Origin: Actinostola sp. cb2023
Lineage: Eukaryota; Cnidaria; Anthozoa; Actiniaria; Actinostolidae
Reading direction: 5' to 3'
Assembly: GCA_033675265.1 (NCBI GenBank)
Contig: JAUJYZ010000409.1
Coordinates: 1-64,000 of the forward strand
Length of the DNA: 64,000 nucleotides
Under the pieces are notes generated by a model. It did not search any database and was not told the DNA's origin. It saw nothing but the letters and a program-made list of their open reading frames with translations. Of this stretch, positions 1-11,289 are shown piece by piece; the first letter of the stretch is position 1; each line of letters starts with the position of its first letter. A program made the translations under genes and the position numbers.

Positions 1-748
1 TCAACTGAACGATCGTCAGTTTCACAACGTTTGGATTTCGCTTTTAAGTCATGTCTTTGTGTCGATTCTTGGCAATTTTTTCAGAAAATAATAAAGATTA
101 TGAGTTGTTTATCACTTTGTGCTATTAGTTGTCTCAAAAAAGTATCAAAAAGTTGTGTTTTGGGGCCGTAGATTGGCCGTAGTTCTCACGGCTTCACTAC
201 GTCCCGACTACGTGTATAACGAAGGGCATTTTTATCGTAAAATAGAATTTGATTAACACAATCACACATGAGGTTGAATTAAGAAGACCTTTATGCATAC
301 CTTGGAGTATTTTCTCGGCAAAAATCGTATTCTAAGAGATGAAAATTGCTCCTAGAAAACTCGGCAAAAAATACAAGAGACATGGGAGAAAAAGTCACTT
401 CGGACACATTTTATCCCGATTCGGTTCCAGGAATCACGGTAATCCTTAAACTCTGACTTGGCTTATTAGCCAGACAGTCATTTTTAATGTTAACAGAATT
501 GCCAACAATGCTGACAGTATTTGATACAGACTATACAGTGAAAGCTACACAAGTAATGTACATGGTGACAACTCCATCGAGGATTATACATTTTGCATGC
601 CCCTGGATAGAGCTTGTAGAAAACTACAACTCATTTATATTAACAATAGGATGCATTATAGAGTGTTGGTATCTAATGTATTGGTGATGGCGGATTCAAA
701 ATATTTGATTCTCATGCTAGGGATTTATATGGTATTAGTCATCCCCAA
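1..748. other. No gene seen
   Basis: I see no coding exon, RNA gene or clear repeat unit here. Short open frames near 487-944 run into the flanking transposon and a poly-G tract, and nothing about them looks coding. Confidence 0.5.
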
Positions 749-2297
749 GGTACATCTGGCCGGGGGGGGGGGGGGAGGGGGGGGGAGGCGTATTCCCTTT
801 GTCCAAGTGGTAGGGGTGATCAGCGGTCCTTTTAGGGTTGAAAATATTTCCTGTGTGGTTCGGTTCATTGCCAGATTTGGCAATATGTGTCACGTGACAA
901 AATGGCGTCCTCTTGAGAAGAAAGGGCTCCCAGTTTTATCATAGATTGCTGCTATAAATACACAGCTATCCCCACAGTGCACTGCAGTCAAGCAATCTAT
1001 TGTTATTCATATTACCGTACGTGTCTCTGTTTTGAACACACGCGTTCTCAAGTCCGACATTTTTCGAAAGTTTTCTTCGCGATCAAGGCTTTACGTCAAC
1101 CATTTTGAGCGTAATTGTACCATATATTGTAAGTTTTCTTCAGATTTGACCGGTATCGAAAAAAATCGGCCTGTAGAAATCGAAAATGTATAAGTTTCTG
1201 AATACAACTGTGAAATATTTGTTTGGGGGCACGTCGAATAACTTGGGGACATCATCATGTAAACATTGACAGTAATATCGCTAAACTCAAGGACGCCAAT
1301 GGAGACGCATGTGATGTGCGATACTTGGATAATTGAATATATGGGTCGTCATTTGGACGAAGAGACATCAAAAAAGCAAGCCAGCAAAGTTTTGCTTAGT
1401 GTTGTTTTGGAAGTTGACGTGGATGTCGAAACAGAGACATGTTCGATTGGACCGATCATGCATCACACGATTGTATTTGTCAAAGCGATGTACTTGGGAT
1501 CAAACGAAAGCATGTTAGTGAAGTAAGTGACTGACACTGATAGCGCTGAAGAGACCCAGCTAGAATTGTTAATGTTGTTGTATCTAGCAGCATAGATAAG
1601 TTGTCAAGAGAAGAAGTCACTTAGGTTTAGTAGATTACTGGAAAATGTAGAGAAATGTCTCGTTTATTTAGAAGACATCGAAACAAGCGTGACAATATGC
1701 CAAAGGATTTGACAAGCGAGTTGACGAGGACAACAAATAAGGAAGGAACTGGCACAAGAGAGAAATCAGGAATAACCATAAAAGAAGAATAAAAATTGTA
1801 TATTGTTGAGAAAAAACTAACTAAAATCATCTTTCGAGCAGTAAAGTTAGAAATATGATTGCGCGAGAGCTACCGCGGTGTTGATATGACAGATTGATAC
1901 CAGGTACCGGAGGTTCCTGTTGATATGGCAACATGATATCCGTGGATTTGATTGGTTATATCAATGCTTACAAAACATTGCCAAATCTGGCAATGAACCG
2001 AACTGTCTGATACAAAAGTCAGTTACGTAACACGAGTCCGTACCTTTTAGGGTCAATTGAAAGAACAGAAGAAAGATATTGTCCAGTCACTGATTAAACG
2101 ATATCGGCACAATCACTTTTTCGCCATATATGGTCGTACCTTTTAGGGGTTGAAATCAACATAACTTCAACAGCTCTTTTAATTTATACGTACCTTTTAG
2201 GGGTCGTTTTCAAAACCGACCGCCGATCACCCCTACCACTTGGACAAAGGGAGTACTCCCCCCCCCCCCCCCCCCCCCTTCCCCCCGGGTACATCTG
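749..2297. mobile_element. Inverted-repeat DNA transposon, about 1.5 kb, G/C-tract ends
   Basis: A poly-G run (762-788) followed by gtattccctttgtccaagtg is mirrored at 2213-2280 by the reverse complement and a poly-C run. The 10-mer ggtacatctg sits immediately outside both ends (749-758 and 2288-2297), as expected of a target-site duplication. The interior holds short open frames (for example 1266-1526) with no recognisable transposase, so it is probably non-autonomous. An 8-10 bp duplication would fit hAT or Mutator-type elements, but I cannot assign the superfamily. Confidence 0.7.
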
Positions 2298-2643
2298 TAT
2301 TATTAGAGGTATCATCAATCAGTTGCTTAGTAAATTACGTCATCCATTGTCAATAAGAGTACAGACAACTGCTTCCAATTTGTTAACTACACTACTAAAC
2401 ACACTTCACCTCATTTCTTAAATAAATGGATAACTGACTACAATGAAGATGTATGATGATGATTCATTGACGCTAACTTCGAAACCATAATCTTATTCAC
2501 AGTCTATCTTTTCAATTATCGCCGATCTTTTCAATATCCAACATCACATACATCTATGTCCTCAAAGAAAATGGAAGAAAGGGTTCCTCAAATTTACTTC
2601 ATGTCACGGCCCCACGCACCCGCCCCGGTCCTCACATCTTGGT
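2298..2643. other. No gene seen
   Basis: AT-rich sequence with no supported exon. The last 60 bases (from 2586) begin a roughly 135-bp stretch that recurs at 2848-2985. Confidence 0.4.
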
Positions 2644-3153
2644 AGCCCGAGTAAACGCCCCCTGGCGTCTTGTTACTCGGGCCCTTCCGAAGGAAGCCCG
2701 AGTTATAAAATTGGCTTTGTTTTTATTATTATTATTATTATTATTTTTTGTTAGGCCACGGAATGCGAAGTATTTGATCATATCATTGTTCGCCGAGTCA
2801 CGCTGCGATGCCTAGTTTATTTAAGCTTATATTTGTATTTGGTATATTCCTCAAATTTATTTCATGTCACGGCCCCACGCACCCACCCCGGTCCTCACAT
2901 CTTGGTACGTAGCCCGAGTAAACGCCCCCTGGCGTCTTGTTACTCGGGCCCTTCCGAAGGAAGCCCGAGTTATAAAATGTCTTCTATACTTTGTACCGCT
3001 GTAATTGTGTGTTGTGGTAAGCTTATAACACTGATATATCTTTATTTTGTTGAATTTTGAAATTATTGTATAAGTAAATCACTGATTTGAATGCCCAGAA
3101 TCGGCAGGAAATATTGTGCATGATTGTTCGCCGAGTCACGCTGCGATGCCTAG
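2644..3153 (+). mobile_element. Two small Helentron-like elements, head to tail with 3' end fragments
   Basis: Short elements start with the hairpin ACTCGGGCCCTTCCGAAGG...GCCCGAGT at 2675 and at 2942. Each start directly follows the 3' end of another copy (AGCCCGAGTAAACGCC...GGCGTCTTG, ending at 2672 and 2939). Both short copies reach GCCGAGTCACGCTGCGATGCCTAG (ending at 2815 and 3153). The sequence after CTAG is also shared by both copies, so the true 3' limits are uncertain. The pair appears to come from local duplication of a segment starting near 2586. Confidence 0.55.
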
Positions 3154-3868
3154 TTTATTTAAGCTTATATTTGTATTTGGTATAGATATATTTATGGCAC
3201 CAAATAAACTATTGTCATTGTCATTTCTATGATTCGTTGAGTTTGTGAAATCGATTTTACAAAGAAAGCATGTTCTACCGAGTCATCCATAATCACCAAA
3301 GGCTCCGTAAACAACATGGATTCTTCACAAACCTTGTTAGCAGTTCGGGAGGAAGGTTACAGCTGATATGTCGTATTGTTTTCAAAATAACCACAATAAT
3401 TCATAGAGATATGGATTTATCAATCCATTACTAGTACTGCAAAGGGTTTAGAGATCTTCAGAACTTAGAACGAATCGAAGTGAGTTGATGATACATGCAT
3501 GCAGTGAAGAGAACAGTTGTGAGGTTTTCACAGGACACCGAGCCAAGGTACCTAAACCCATATTTACACTTCATCCAAACCGCACTGTTTAATCACTCTG
3601 CGATGTCTAGTTTATGTATACGCTATTTGTATTTGTATGGATATATTTATGGTACCAATTAAACTATTTTCAGCGGTCTCACCTAGTAAAGAGCACACCC
3701 AATATGAATATATTATCAGTTCGCTCTAGACGCAGGCCGGTCAAGTACGTATGGCGGCTGCTAACGTTCTAGAAGTACACGTTCGCGTTCCTCAAGAAAT
3801 AGCTTGTACAAGACGGCCCGGCCGGCTAGAGTAGAGAATACCCGTCCACTATAATATCGTTTAAGGAA
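3154..3868 (+). other. No gene; LINE/SINE-like 3' tail at about 3187-3225
   Basis: The stretch has no exon I can support. Around 3196-3225 the sequence caccaaataaactattg followed by repeated TGTCAT resembles the simple-repeat 3' tail of a non-LTR retroelement. A diverged relative lies at 3601-3675 (tctgcgatgtctagttta). Confidence 0.35.
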
Positions 3869-4166
3869 TACTGCCACCGCTGTCCGCGCGGTCACACAGT
3901 CAACGAATTATAAAGAGTGTAAGATATAATATTCACTGCCACCGCGGTCCACGGTCCCACAGTCAACGAATTATAAAGAGTGTAAGATATAATATTCACT
4001 GCCACCGCGGTCCGCGGTCCCACAGTCAACGAATTATAATAAGTGTAAGATATAATATCCACTGCCACCGCGGTCCACGGTCCCACAGTCAATGAATTAT
4101 AATAAGTGTAAGATATAATATTCACTGCCACCGCGGTCCGCGGTCCCACAGTCAATGAATTATAAT
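3869..4166. repeat. 63-bp tandem repeat with CCGCGGTCCGCGG core
   Basis: About 4.5 copies of a 63-bp unit containing ccgcggtccgcggtcccac and gtgtaagatataatattcac. The same unit is present in opposite orientation at 10890-11090 and as a single copy near 6670-6710. The core is palindromic and CpG-rich in otherwise AT-rich DNA. Confidence 0.85.
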
Positions 4167-4260
4167 TATTGAGCCGTTCAGCGGTGTTGCCATGAGAGGA
4201 ATGCAGGTTTGTAACGTACAACCACAGGGAGCCCATGCTTATTATGTGTGTATTATTATT

Positions 4261-5082
4261 ACTCGGGCCCAGGCCGCAGGCCGCCCGAGTTAGAAAATGC
4301 GGATTTCGGTAGTAGTAGTAGTAGTAGTAGTAGTAGTTTTGTTCGGCTTCAAAATGACGAGTATGCGACGTATTTAATCGTATCCGGAGTTTCAAGATTA
4401 CTCCGCAGATTTGAAAAGATAAAGGAGACACAGGACTCAAGTAGATTATGAATCTTAGTTTTGAAAGCAGCTGTAGATCTTCAAGCTATTAAAAGGTCAG
4501 GATTCTAGTTCATCGTTCAATGACTAGAAGTGGTAAAAGGACTAGAAGCTCGCTTAAAATATATATTTTTTTAAACAAACGCGAGGCCGTTATCGGAACC
4601 ATCTGACCTATGCAACCTCAAGACGTATCATTTTCGTACTCACCGGACTAATAGTCTCCCTCGTCACTCAACTGTCACTGATTGTCATGACGTCAGAGAA
4701 ATTATATTGTATTGAAGAAGATGTCCTTGTTTTATTCGACGTTCGAACCGTAACTCGAACCCGAACTCGATTCCAAACTCGACGTTTCGGGATCTGAAGC
4801 TAGAGAGGGGGCCTTTACACAAACTCATCAAAATCAAATCAATTGAACTCAAAGTCAAAAGGTAATCAAATGAACTCAAAGGCAAATCAAATGAACTCGA
4901 CACATACATGTATATACATAGTCTCCCTCGTCACGCAACTGTCAGTCATTGTCAGGTCTCTCCTCGCGCAGCTGACATTGTCCTTGTTCTTCAACCAACT
5001 GGCATTCATTTTCAAGTACTTCCTCGAACAACTGACATTTTCCTTTTCACAATGCCCGAGTGAACGCTCATTGAGCGTCTTG
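4261..5082 (+). mobile_element. Helentron-like element, copy C, 822 bp
   Basis: Starts with ACTCGGGCCC and a terminal hairpin whose second arm reads GCCCGAGT. Ends with subterminal GCCCGAGT, then the hairpin ACGCTCATTGAGCGT and CTTG. The flanks are T on the left and T on the right. The 3' portion (gtctccctcgtcacgcaact and the following 80 bp) is shared with copies at 12863-13964 and 26035-27220. No Rep/helicase gene is present, so it is non-autonomous. Confidence 0.65.
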
Positions 5083-5095
5083 TTATTATTGTTAA

Positions 5096-5225
5096 TGTGT
5101 GTATTATTGCTTCGTTCTCAGAACTGATCACGGCAGGCTGTTGTCATGCAACGCTTATAATGTGTGTATTATTGCTTCGTTCTCAGAACTGATCACGACA
5201 GTCTGTTGTCATGCAACGCTTATAT
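5096..5225. repeat. 65-bp tandem duplication
   Basis: Two adjacent near-identical copies of tgtgtgtattattgcttcgt through tgcaacgcttata, offset by 65 bp with two base differences. Confidence 0.9.
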
Positions 5226-5289
5226 AATTTGTACATTCACTTCACACTGTCACTTAGAGTAGAGAATACCCGTCCACTATAATATCGTT

Positions 5290-5515
5290 TAAAGAATACT
5301 GCTACCGCGGTCCGCGGTCCGTTGTACTACATATTAAACCTCGTATAAAGAAGACTGCTACCGCGGTCCGCGGTCCGCGGTCCGTTGTACTTCATATTAA
5401 ACCTCGTATAAAGAAGACTGCTACCGCGGTCCGCGGTCCGTTGTACTACATATTAAACCTCGTATAAAGAAGACTGCTACCGCGGTCCGCGGTCCGTTGT
5501 ACAAATTTACTACAT
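5290..5515. repeat. 56-bp tandem repeat, CCGCGGTCCGCGG family
   Basis: About four copies of a unit with gctaccgcggtccgcggtcc and tactacatattaaacctcg. One copy carries an extra gcggtcc. The left flank (agagaatacccgtccactat) also precedes the 63-bp array at 3833, so both arrays grew at related sites. Confidence 0.85.
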
Positions 5516-5954
5516 ATTAAACCACAGATAACCAAAGCATTGACTTTAATATAACCTATAACCACAGCGCATGCAAGCATACAGTTATAATCTGCATTGC
5601 TACCGCGGTCTGCGGTCCGTAGTGTACTGCATATAGCCACATATAACTCAAGAATATAATTATAACGTCCTAATCCATGAGCTAAATCACGACGAAAGCC
5701 TAGAAATTTCATTAAAACGATTATACGTGCTCATTTTGTTTTACTCTACTAAATTATATCCTTTAATACATCTCATCTGTAATCTATAAAAGAGGAAAAA
5801 TAAAGTTGTTATAACTTCTTTAATATGTTTAACAATTGCAAATATTACTGCATTTTTTACAAATAATAAAAAAAACTGATTTGTCAGTTTATCGTCAGAT
5901 ACGTATATATATCGAAATACACTGTAAATATATTATATTCATCAGTTACTTAGA

Positions 5955-6135
5955 GGTTAACGCACTCGAGCGAGTGGGTTATCGGGATTTACCTGCACGA
6001 GTTCACTAACAATGAACGAGAAATTTAAATACTGCACGAGGCGTAGCCGAGTGCATTATGAGAAAATTTCGAGATAGTTAGTGAACGAGTGAAGATAAAA
6101 TCCCGATAACTCACGAGCAACGAGGGCGTTAACAT
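5955..6135. repeat. Foldback MITE-like palindrome
   Basis: The ends gttaacgcactcgagcgag and cgagcaacgagggcgttaac are inverted, as are ggttatcgggattt and aaatcccgataact. It sits in AT-rich DNA. No protein is encoded. Confidence 0.6.
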
Positions 6136-6347
6136 TTTTATTATTCAATTTGAATACATTGCTGAGGCAAGCTAATGCTGTCAGTACGACATTTATTGAC
6201 GTCGATCATTAGACTCAAGTCACTCAAAATCATAGTTTGTTAAATGACAATTAGTTTTAGCAATACAAAATAAGTTTGTTAATAATTAAATTGGCGGAAA
6301 AGTACAATAATCTGAGAACAATGAAGATTATAAAAGGTTTGTAATAC

Positions 6348-6400
6348 CGTGGTGTAAAAGCCGTGGTGTAAATAATTTACACCACGGCTTTTACACCACG
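6348..6400. repeat. Perfect 53-bp palindrome
   Basis: Two 26-bp arms (cgtggtgtaaaagccgtggt onward) are exact reverse complements around a single central base. It is probably the fused ends of a palindromic transposable element. Confidence 0.9.
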
Positions 6401-6576
6401 ATCATGACGTTGCCACGGTTGTCACGTCATAACCACTCGTCACGTGGTACAAATCAACCAACCAGAAGATCGGAATGTGTACAATGTATGACAATTGAAT
6501 AATAAATGAGTATAATTCCTTTACATCATTTAAAAAACATTGAAATAAGTCATCTTCTTTATGCATATAGCGCCAC

Positions 6577-6840
6577 ATGAATTCCGCAAGATGGGAGGAA
6601 AACAAGTATTTCTTCACACCAAAGCTTGGAAATGTTGCTTTTACTTGCCTCCAGTGGCCCTCGATATCATTCATTGACTGTGGGACCGCGGATCGCGGTG
6701 GCAGTGAATATTATACACCTATTTCAAAAATCGTTGTCGCAGTCGAAGACAGTCAACACTCCAAGACTGCAAAGGATTTCGGTAATTTTTCTCGTAATTA
6801 ATTTATTCAGAGAATATTTTGGTTGCATGCGTTTGTGACA
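6577..6840. repeat. Satellite monomer plus one arm of a palindromic MITE
   Basis: Positions 6670-6710 match the CCGCGG satellite unit. Positions 6712-6840 (tatacacctatttcaaaaat, cgttgtcgcagtcgaa) match one arm of the palindromic MITE at about 36162-36470. The overlapping open frames look incidental. Confidence 0.5.
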
Positions 6841-7124
6841 TGTTATTATGGCAAGCTGAAGTGGTAGTTCAGGTGTTAAACCGAATATTTAGGAAAATAC
6901 AAGTACTGCAAACGTGTTGGTGCTCTAAACCCGTTGAACAAGAGCAGGCATCAAGCATTTTCATTTAAAAATGTGCCACGCTTCCAAACAGTCTAAATGC
7001 AGATTCTAAATATGCTGGAGATTATTTCCTATTTTGTAAATATTTTTTGTTATTGCACATTTTAGAAAATTCGACCGGCCTTGTTCAAAGAGAATTGTGC
7101 ACGCGATTTTTTAACGGAAAGTGC

Positions 7125-7315
7125 CATTGTAATGAGCAAACTTTGTTCTAAAAAACCGTATCTCCGATTTCCGATAAACGCTTTTGTTGAGGAGATATTT
7201 GCTGTCAAAGTTCAATAATGTGTTTTTAAGCGATTTACACATAAATCATCAAATAACTTTTAAACGAGGCAACGTATCAAAAATCGGAGACATGATTTTT
7301 TAGAACATTTTAGAA
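7125..7315. repeat. Inverted repeat
   Basis: tgttctaaaaaaccgtatct and cgatttccgataa on the left pair with aaaaatcggagacatgattt and tttagaaca on the right, giving a foldback of about 190 bp. Confidence 0.5.
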
Positions 7316-7840
7316 CAGGGTACCTCAAAAACCCTCTCAAACCACCGGTTTTGAGATTTTTTGACAATCAAATAAAATTGAATATTATCTATCATCTCCA
7401 AAAAACAGAATCTAAAAAATATTAGTTTCCTATAAAGTTAGAATCAAAAAACGAATTTTGGATTTCATTTGAAGTGAAAAGCTGTTGACAAGCGAGCACT
7501 CGCTCACACACCTACATCACAGTGTGGTAATTAGTCACGTAACAGACTTCCCGCAAAGATTTCACAATTATTTACATGAAATTACGTATGTGTGAATACC
7601 GTACCAATGTGTACTAACAATGTATGTAATTTCCAGCAAGCACGAAATGATTAGGCAGCAAGTACTGCACGTTGTGTGATTGCAACTGATACTCTGGTCA
7701 CTATCTGATCACAATCTGTCAGTGAGTAATTAGATTCCATTGTCATGGTATGGACTAATCTACTTATGTAAACAGAGGCACATTGACCTTTTTTCGGCTT
7801 TTTCTATAAAGACGAAATGCCAACAAATAGGCTCACATTT

Positions 7841-8137
7841 TGAGTTCCTTGCCAAAGGAATTTTATCGGATTTATTTGAAACTTCACAAAGCCTATGTCG
7901 GATAATTGATCTTCAAAAGAATGTCTCCGATTTTTGATATTATATTTTTTTGTTGAGTTATTAACTGATTAGTAAAAAACAATGTTTATTTAGCGTACCG
8001 AAAGTTTAGCGGCAAATAAAAAAGCAATGGGGCAACGTATCGAAAATCAGAGACACACTTTTGATAATTGATGTCTCTTTAGTACATAAAGATAATTATC
8101 TTGAATTTCCGATAAAATGCGACTGTCAAGGAACTCA
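7841..8137. repeat. Inverted repeat of the same family
   Basis: tgagttccttgccaaaggaa and ttttatcgga pair with tccgataaaatgcgactgtc and aaggaactca. It shares caacgtatcgaaaat with the preceding foldback, so the two are related. Confidence 0.5.
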
Positions 8138-8292
8138 CCGTATAATACTGCTATATGAAAATTCGTTGATCTTGACTTATTTCTAAAATGCTTGTTTCTT
8201 TTTTGTTGATAGACCATTAGTTGGAATCTCCATTTATTTAGCTTTCAGAAAATGTATACTTTATTGGGGTTTAAATGGATGGATTCTGTGTT

Positions 8293-8973
8293 AAGGTGGT
8301 TCCCGCATAATGAATGACCGGTTTGCCGTATTTTTTTAACTCGCTCGCTCCGCGTCAATATTGCTTGGATTTTATTGTGCTTAACACAATTACTAATTCA
8401 ACTATTCTGCCTTTGGACGGTGTATTCAAAATTATCATTGTAACCCGTGTTTGTGAATGCCAGCCGATATTCAAACGACACTATTTTCACCAAAACTGCT
8501 GCCAAGCGTTTTTCCCTCGTACGATTTTTTTTAAACTTCGTGAATAGCCTTTTGAGGTCCATAGTAATGTTCTGACGAGGTAAGAAGAAAATTGATCGAG
8601 CCGAAATCACCAGTTCATATTTTTGTTGTCAAAATAAGGACCTTTCGGTTGTTACGTGACTTCGGCTCGATCAATTTCCTTTTTACCTCGTCAGAACATT
8701 ACTATGGACCTCAAAAGGCCATTCACGAAGTTTAAAAAAAATCATACAAGGAAAAAAACGCTTGGCAGCAGTTTTAGTGAAAATAGTGTCGTTTGAATAT
8801 CGGCTGGCATTCACAAACACGGCTTACAATGATAATTTTGAATACACCGTCCAAAGGCAGAATAGTTGAATTAGTAATTGTGTTAAGCACAATAAAATCC
8901 AAGCAATATTGATGCGGAGCGAGCGAGTTAAAAAATACGGCAAACCGGTCATTCATTATGCGGGAACCACCTT
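8293..8973. mobile_element. Foldback element with 318-bp arms
   Basis: An almost uninterrupted palindrome: arms at 8293-8610 and 8656-8973 around a 45-bp loop. The termini are aaggtggttcccgcataatg and its complement. Frames open across the arms on both strands are mirror images of each other. A cruciform this long marks a foldback or MITE rather than a gene. Confidence 0.85.
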
Positions 8974-9008
8974 TTATGCATACCGGTCGGTTAGGGTACC
9001 CTGATACC

Positions 9009-10885
9009 TTAAGAGTGGATGCCAGTAATAAGGATCGAGACTAATTCTTCAACTCAAAAAATTCGAATTTAATTTTCTTTCACCATATCATTCCTTTCAA
9101 TGACCTATTTTAGGGAGAAATACTAAAAAGTTCCAGCGATTTTTATTTTAGGAGAAATTTCCAGTTTTTAAAAACCCGTCTGTCGACCGAAAATTTTCGG
9201 CTAAATAATAAGCCAAATTTGAACAGTCGGTGTGTGTTCGCCTCTAGCTCTACAACAATGACATTCAGTACACTGAATAAACGTTTCATGGTCTTTTCTA
9301 CTACATAATTTATTTTTCTGTAACTTCTGTAGTTGTTTTTCAAATTTGGTTTTAAAAAGGTACACTGAGCGACATGAACGGAACGTTGAAATATAGGCAA
9401 TGTTTGAGATACGAAAAAGGAAACTGGTACATCAATTTTTGAAGAAAACGCCACGTACCAGGAAAGCTTCACGTTTGTTCTTTCAGTTTAGAAAGTTTCC
9501 AGCTTGGGAATTCAATGTAGCATTTTTGAGAAATAAAACTATTATGCTTGGGACTTCCAAAATTAGCATAATTTTCGTCCTGTGGCGGACATTTTTGTCG
9601 TTAAAACACAAAACTTAATTCCAAAACACGACTATCTTGCACTTTTAGTTGATCGCTGCCAACTGATAACAATCTTGGAGTTAATAAGAGTTATTTTCAA
9701 CCATATTTGAGCTATTTCAGCCACATAAGCTCCTAAAATAGTGACAATTAGCATATTCATTGATCAAATATAAACACCGTTTCCGAAAATTGTGGTTCTT
9801 CACTCTAAAATGCTTAGAGTTTGCTCCAAATAAGATTTACAAACAATTCCACTGATTTCTAGTTCAAACTGGCGCTTTATCATGAAGAGTTCGGATATTT
9901 TGACACGATGCTCCACTTTGTTGACAAGCCAATTATGTAACGCAATGTAGCTGCTGCAAGTCACGGTACTGCCCTTCGAATAAAATTTTTGCGGCATGAA
10001 ATAATAGTTTTAATCATAAAATATAATACTAAACAGAATTCATACTTGCTTGAATGGGTGGAATTTCGTATAAACGTTGTTTAATCAAAATTCGTATTTT
10101 GCTGTTATCTGATCGACCATCTATTCTAATTTTAACTTTTGCGAGAGTTATTTACGACTATCGAAACACAAACATTGTTGAAAATCATTCCTATTGACTC
10201 GAACATTGTTTTCCATCAGCAGCAATCAACTAAAAATGAAAGATAGCCGTGTTTTGGCGTTAGGTTTTGTGTTTGGATGACAAAAATGTCCGCCACAGGA
10301 CGACAATTATGCTAATTTTGGCAGTCCCAAGCACAATATTTTTATTTCTCAAAAATGCTACATTGAATTCCCAAGCTTGAAACTTTCTAAACTGATAGAG
10401 CAAACGTGAAGCTTTCCTGGGGCATGGCATGCTCGAGAATCTATCAGTGCTCTTCGGCGTGGGCTCGGATGGAAATTTATGTACCAGATTCCTATTTCGT
10501 ACCTCAAACATTGCCTATATTTCAACGTTCCGTTCATGGCGCTCAGTATACCTTTTTAAAACCAAATTTGAAAAATAACTACAGAAGTTACAGAAAAATA
10601 AATTATACAGTAGAAAAGACCAAGAAACGTTTATTAAGTGTACTTAATGTCATTGTTGTAGTTCTAGAGGTGAACACACACCGACTAGTACTGTTCAAAG
10701 TTGGCTTATAATTTAGCCAAAAAAATTAAGTCGACAGACGGGTTTTTAAAAACTGGAAATTTCTCCTAAAATAAAAATCGCTGGTACTTTTTAAATAGGT
10801 CATCGAAAGGAATGATATGGCGAAATAAAATATAATTTTTTGAGTTGAAGAATTAGTCTCGATCCTTACTGGCATCCACTCTTAA
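9009..10885. mobile_element. TTAA-flanked foldback element with about 700-bp arms
   Basis: TTAA at 9009-9012 and 10882-10885 bounds inverted termini GAGTGGATGCCAGTAA. The arms run to about 9703 and from about 10174, with a spacer of about 470 bp. The right arm has an extra insertion near 10420-10470. TTAA target sites are typical of piggyBac and Kolobok superfamilies. No transposase frame survives. Confidence 0.75.
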
Positions 10886-10889
10886 ACTC

Positions 10890-11090
10890 TTTATCATTCA
10901 TTGACTGTGGGACCGCGGACCGCGGTGGCAGTGAATATTATATCTTAAACTCTTTATCATTCGTTGACTGTGGGACCGCGGACCGCGGTGGCAGTGAATA
11001 TTATATCTTAAACTCTTTATCATTCATTGACTGTGGGACCGTGGAACGCGGTGGCAGTGGCAGTGGATATTTTACCTTACACTTATTATA
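10890..11090. repeat. 63-bp satellite, reverse orientation
   Basis: Three tandem units read cattgactgtgggaccgcgg and gtggcagtgaatattatat. They are the reverse complement of the 3869-4166 array and directly abut the foldback element. Confidence 0.85.
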
Positions 11091-11160
11091 ATTCATTCGA
11101 TCTCACTACAGGACCGCGGACTACGGTAGCACTTCCTTTAGGAACTTAGTATAATTAATT

Positions 11161-11268
11161 AGACATTTCCGATTTAGCGGCATAGGCATAGTATATTCCA
11201 CGCTCGATAACAATGACCACCATACTATATGCCTATGCCGCTCATATGCCGCTAGATCGGAAATGTCC
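11161..11268. repeat. Imperfect hairpin
   Basis: gacatttccgatttagcggc and ataggcatagtata are mirrored by tatgcctatgccgct and gatcggaaatgtc. This is a short palindromic element. Confidence 0.65.
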
Positions 11269-11289
11269 ATTCGATCTCACTACAGCACT

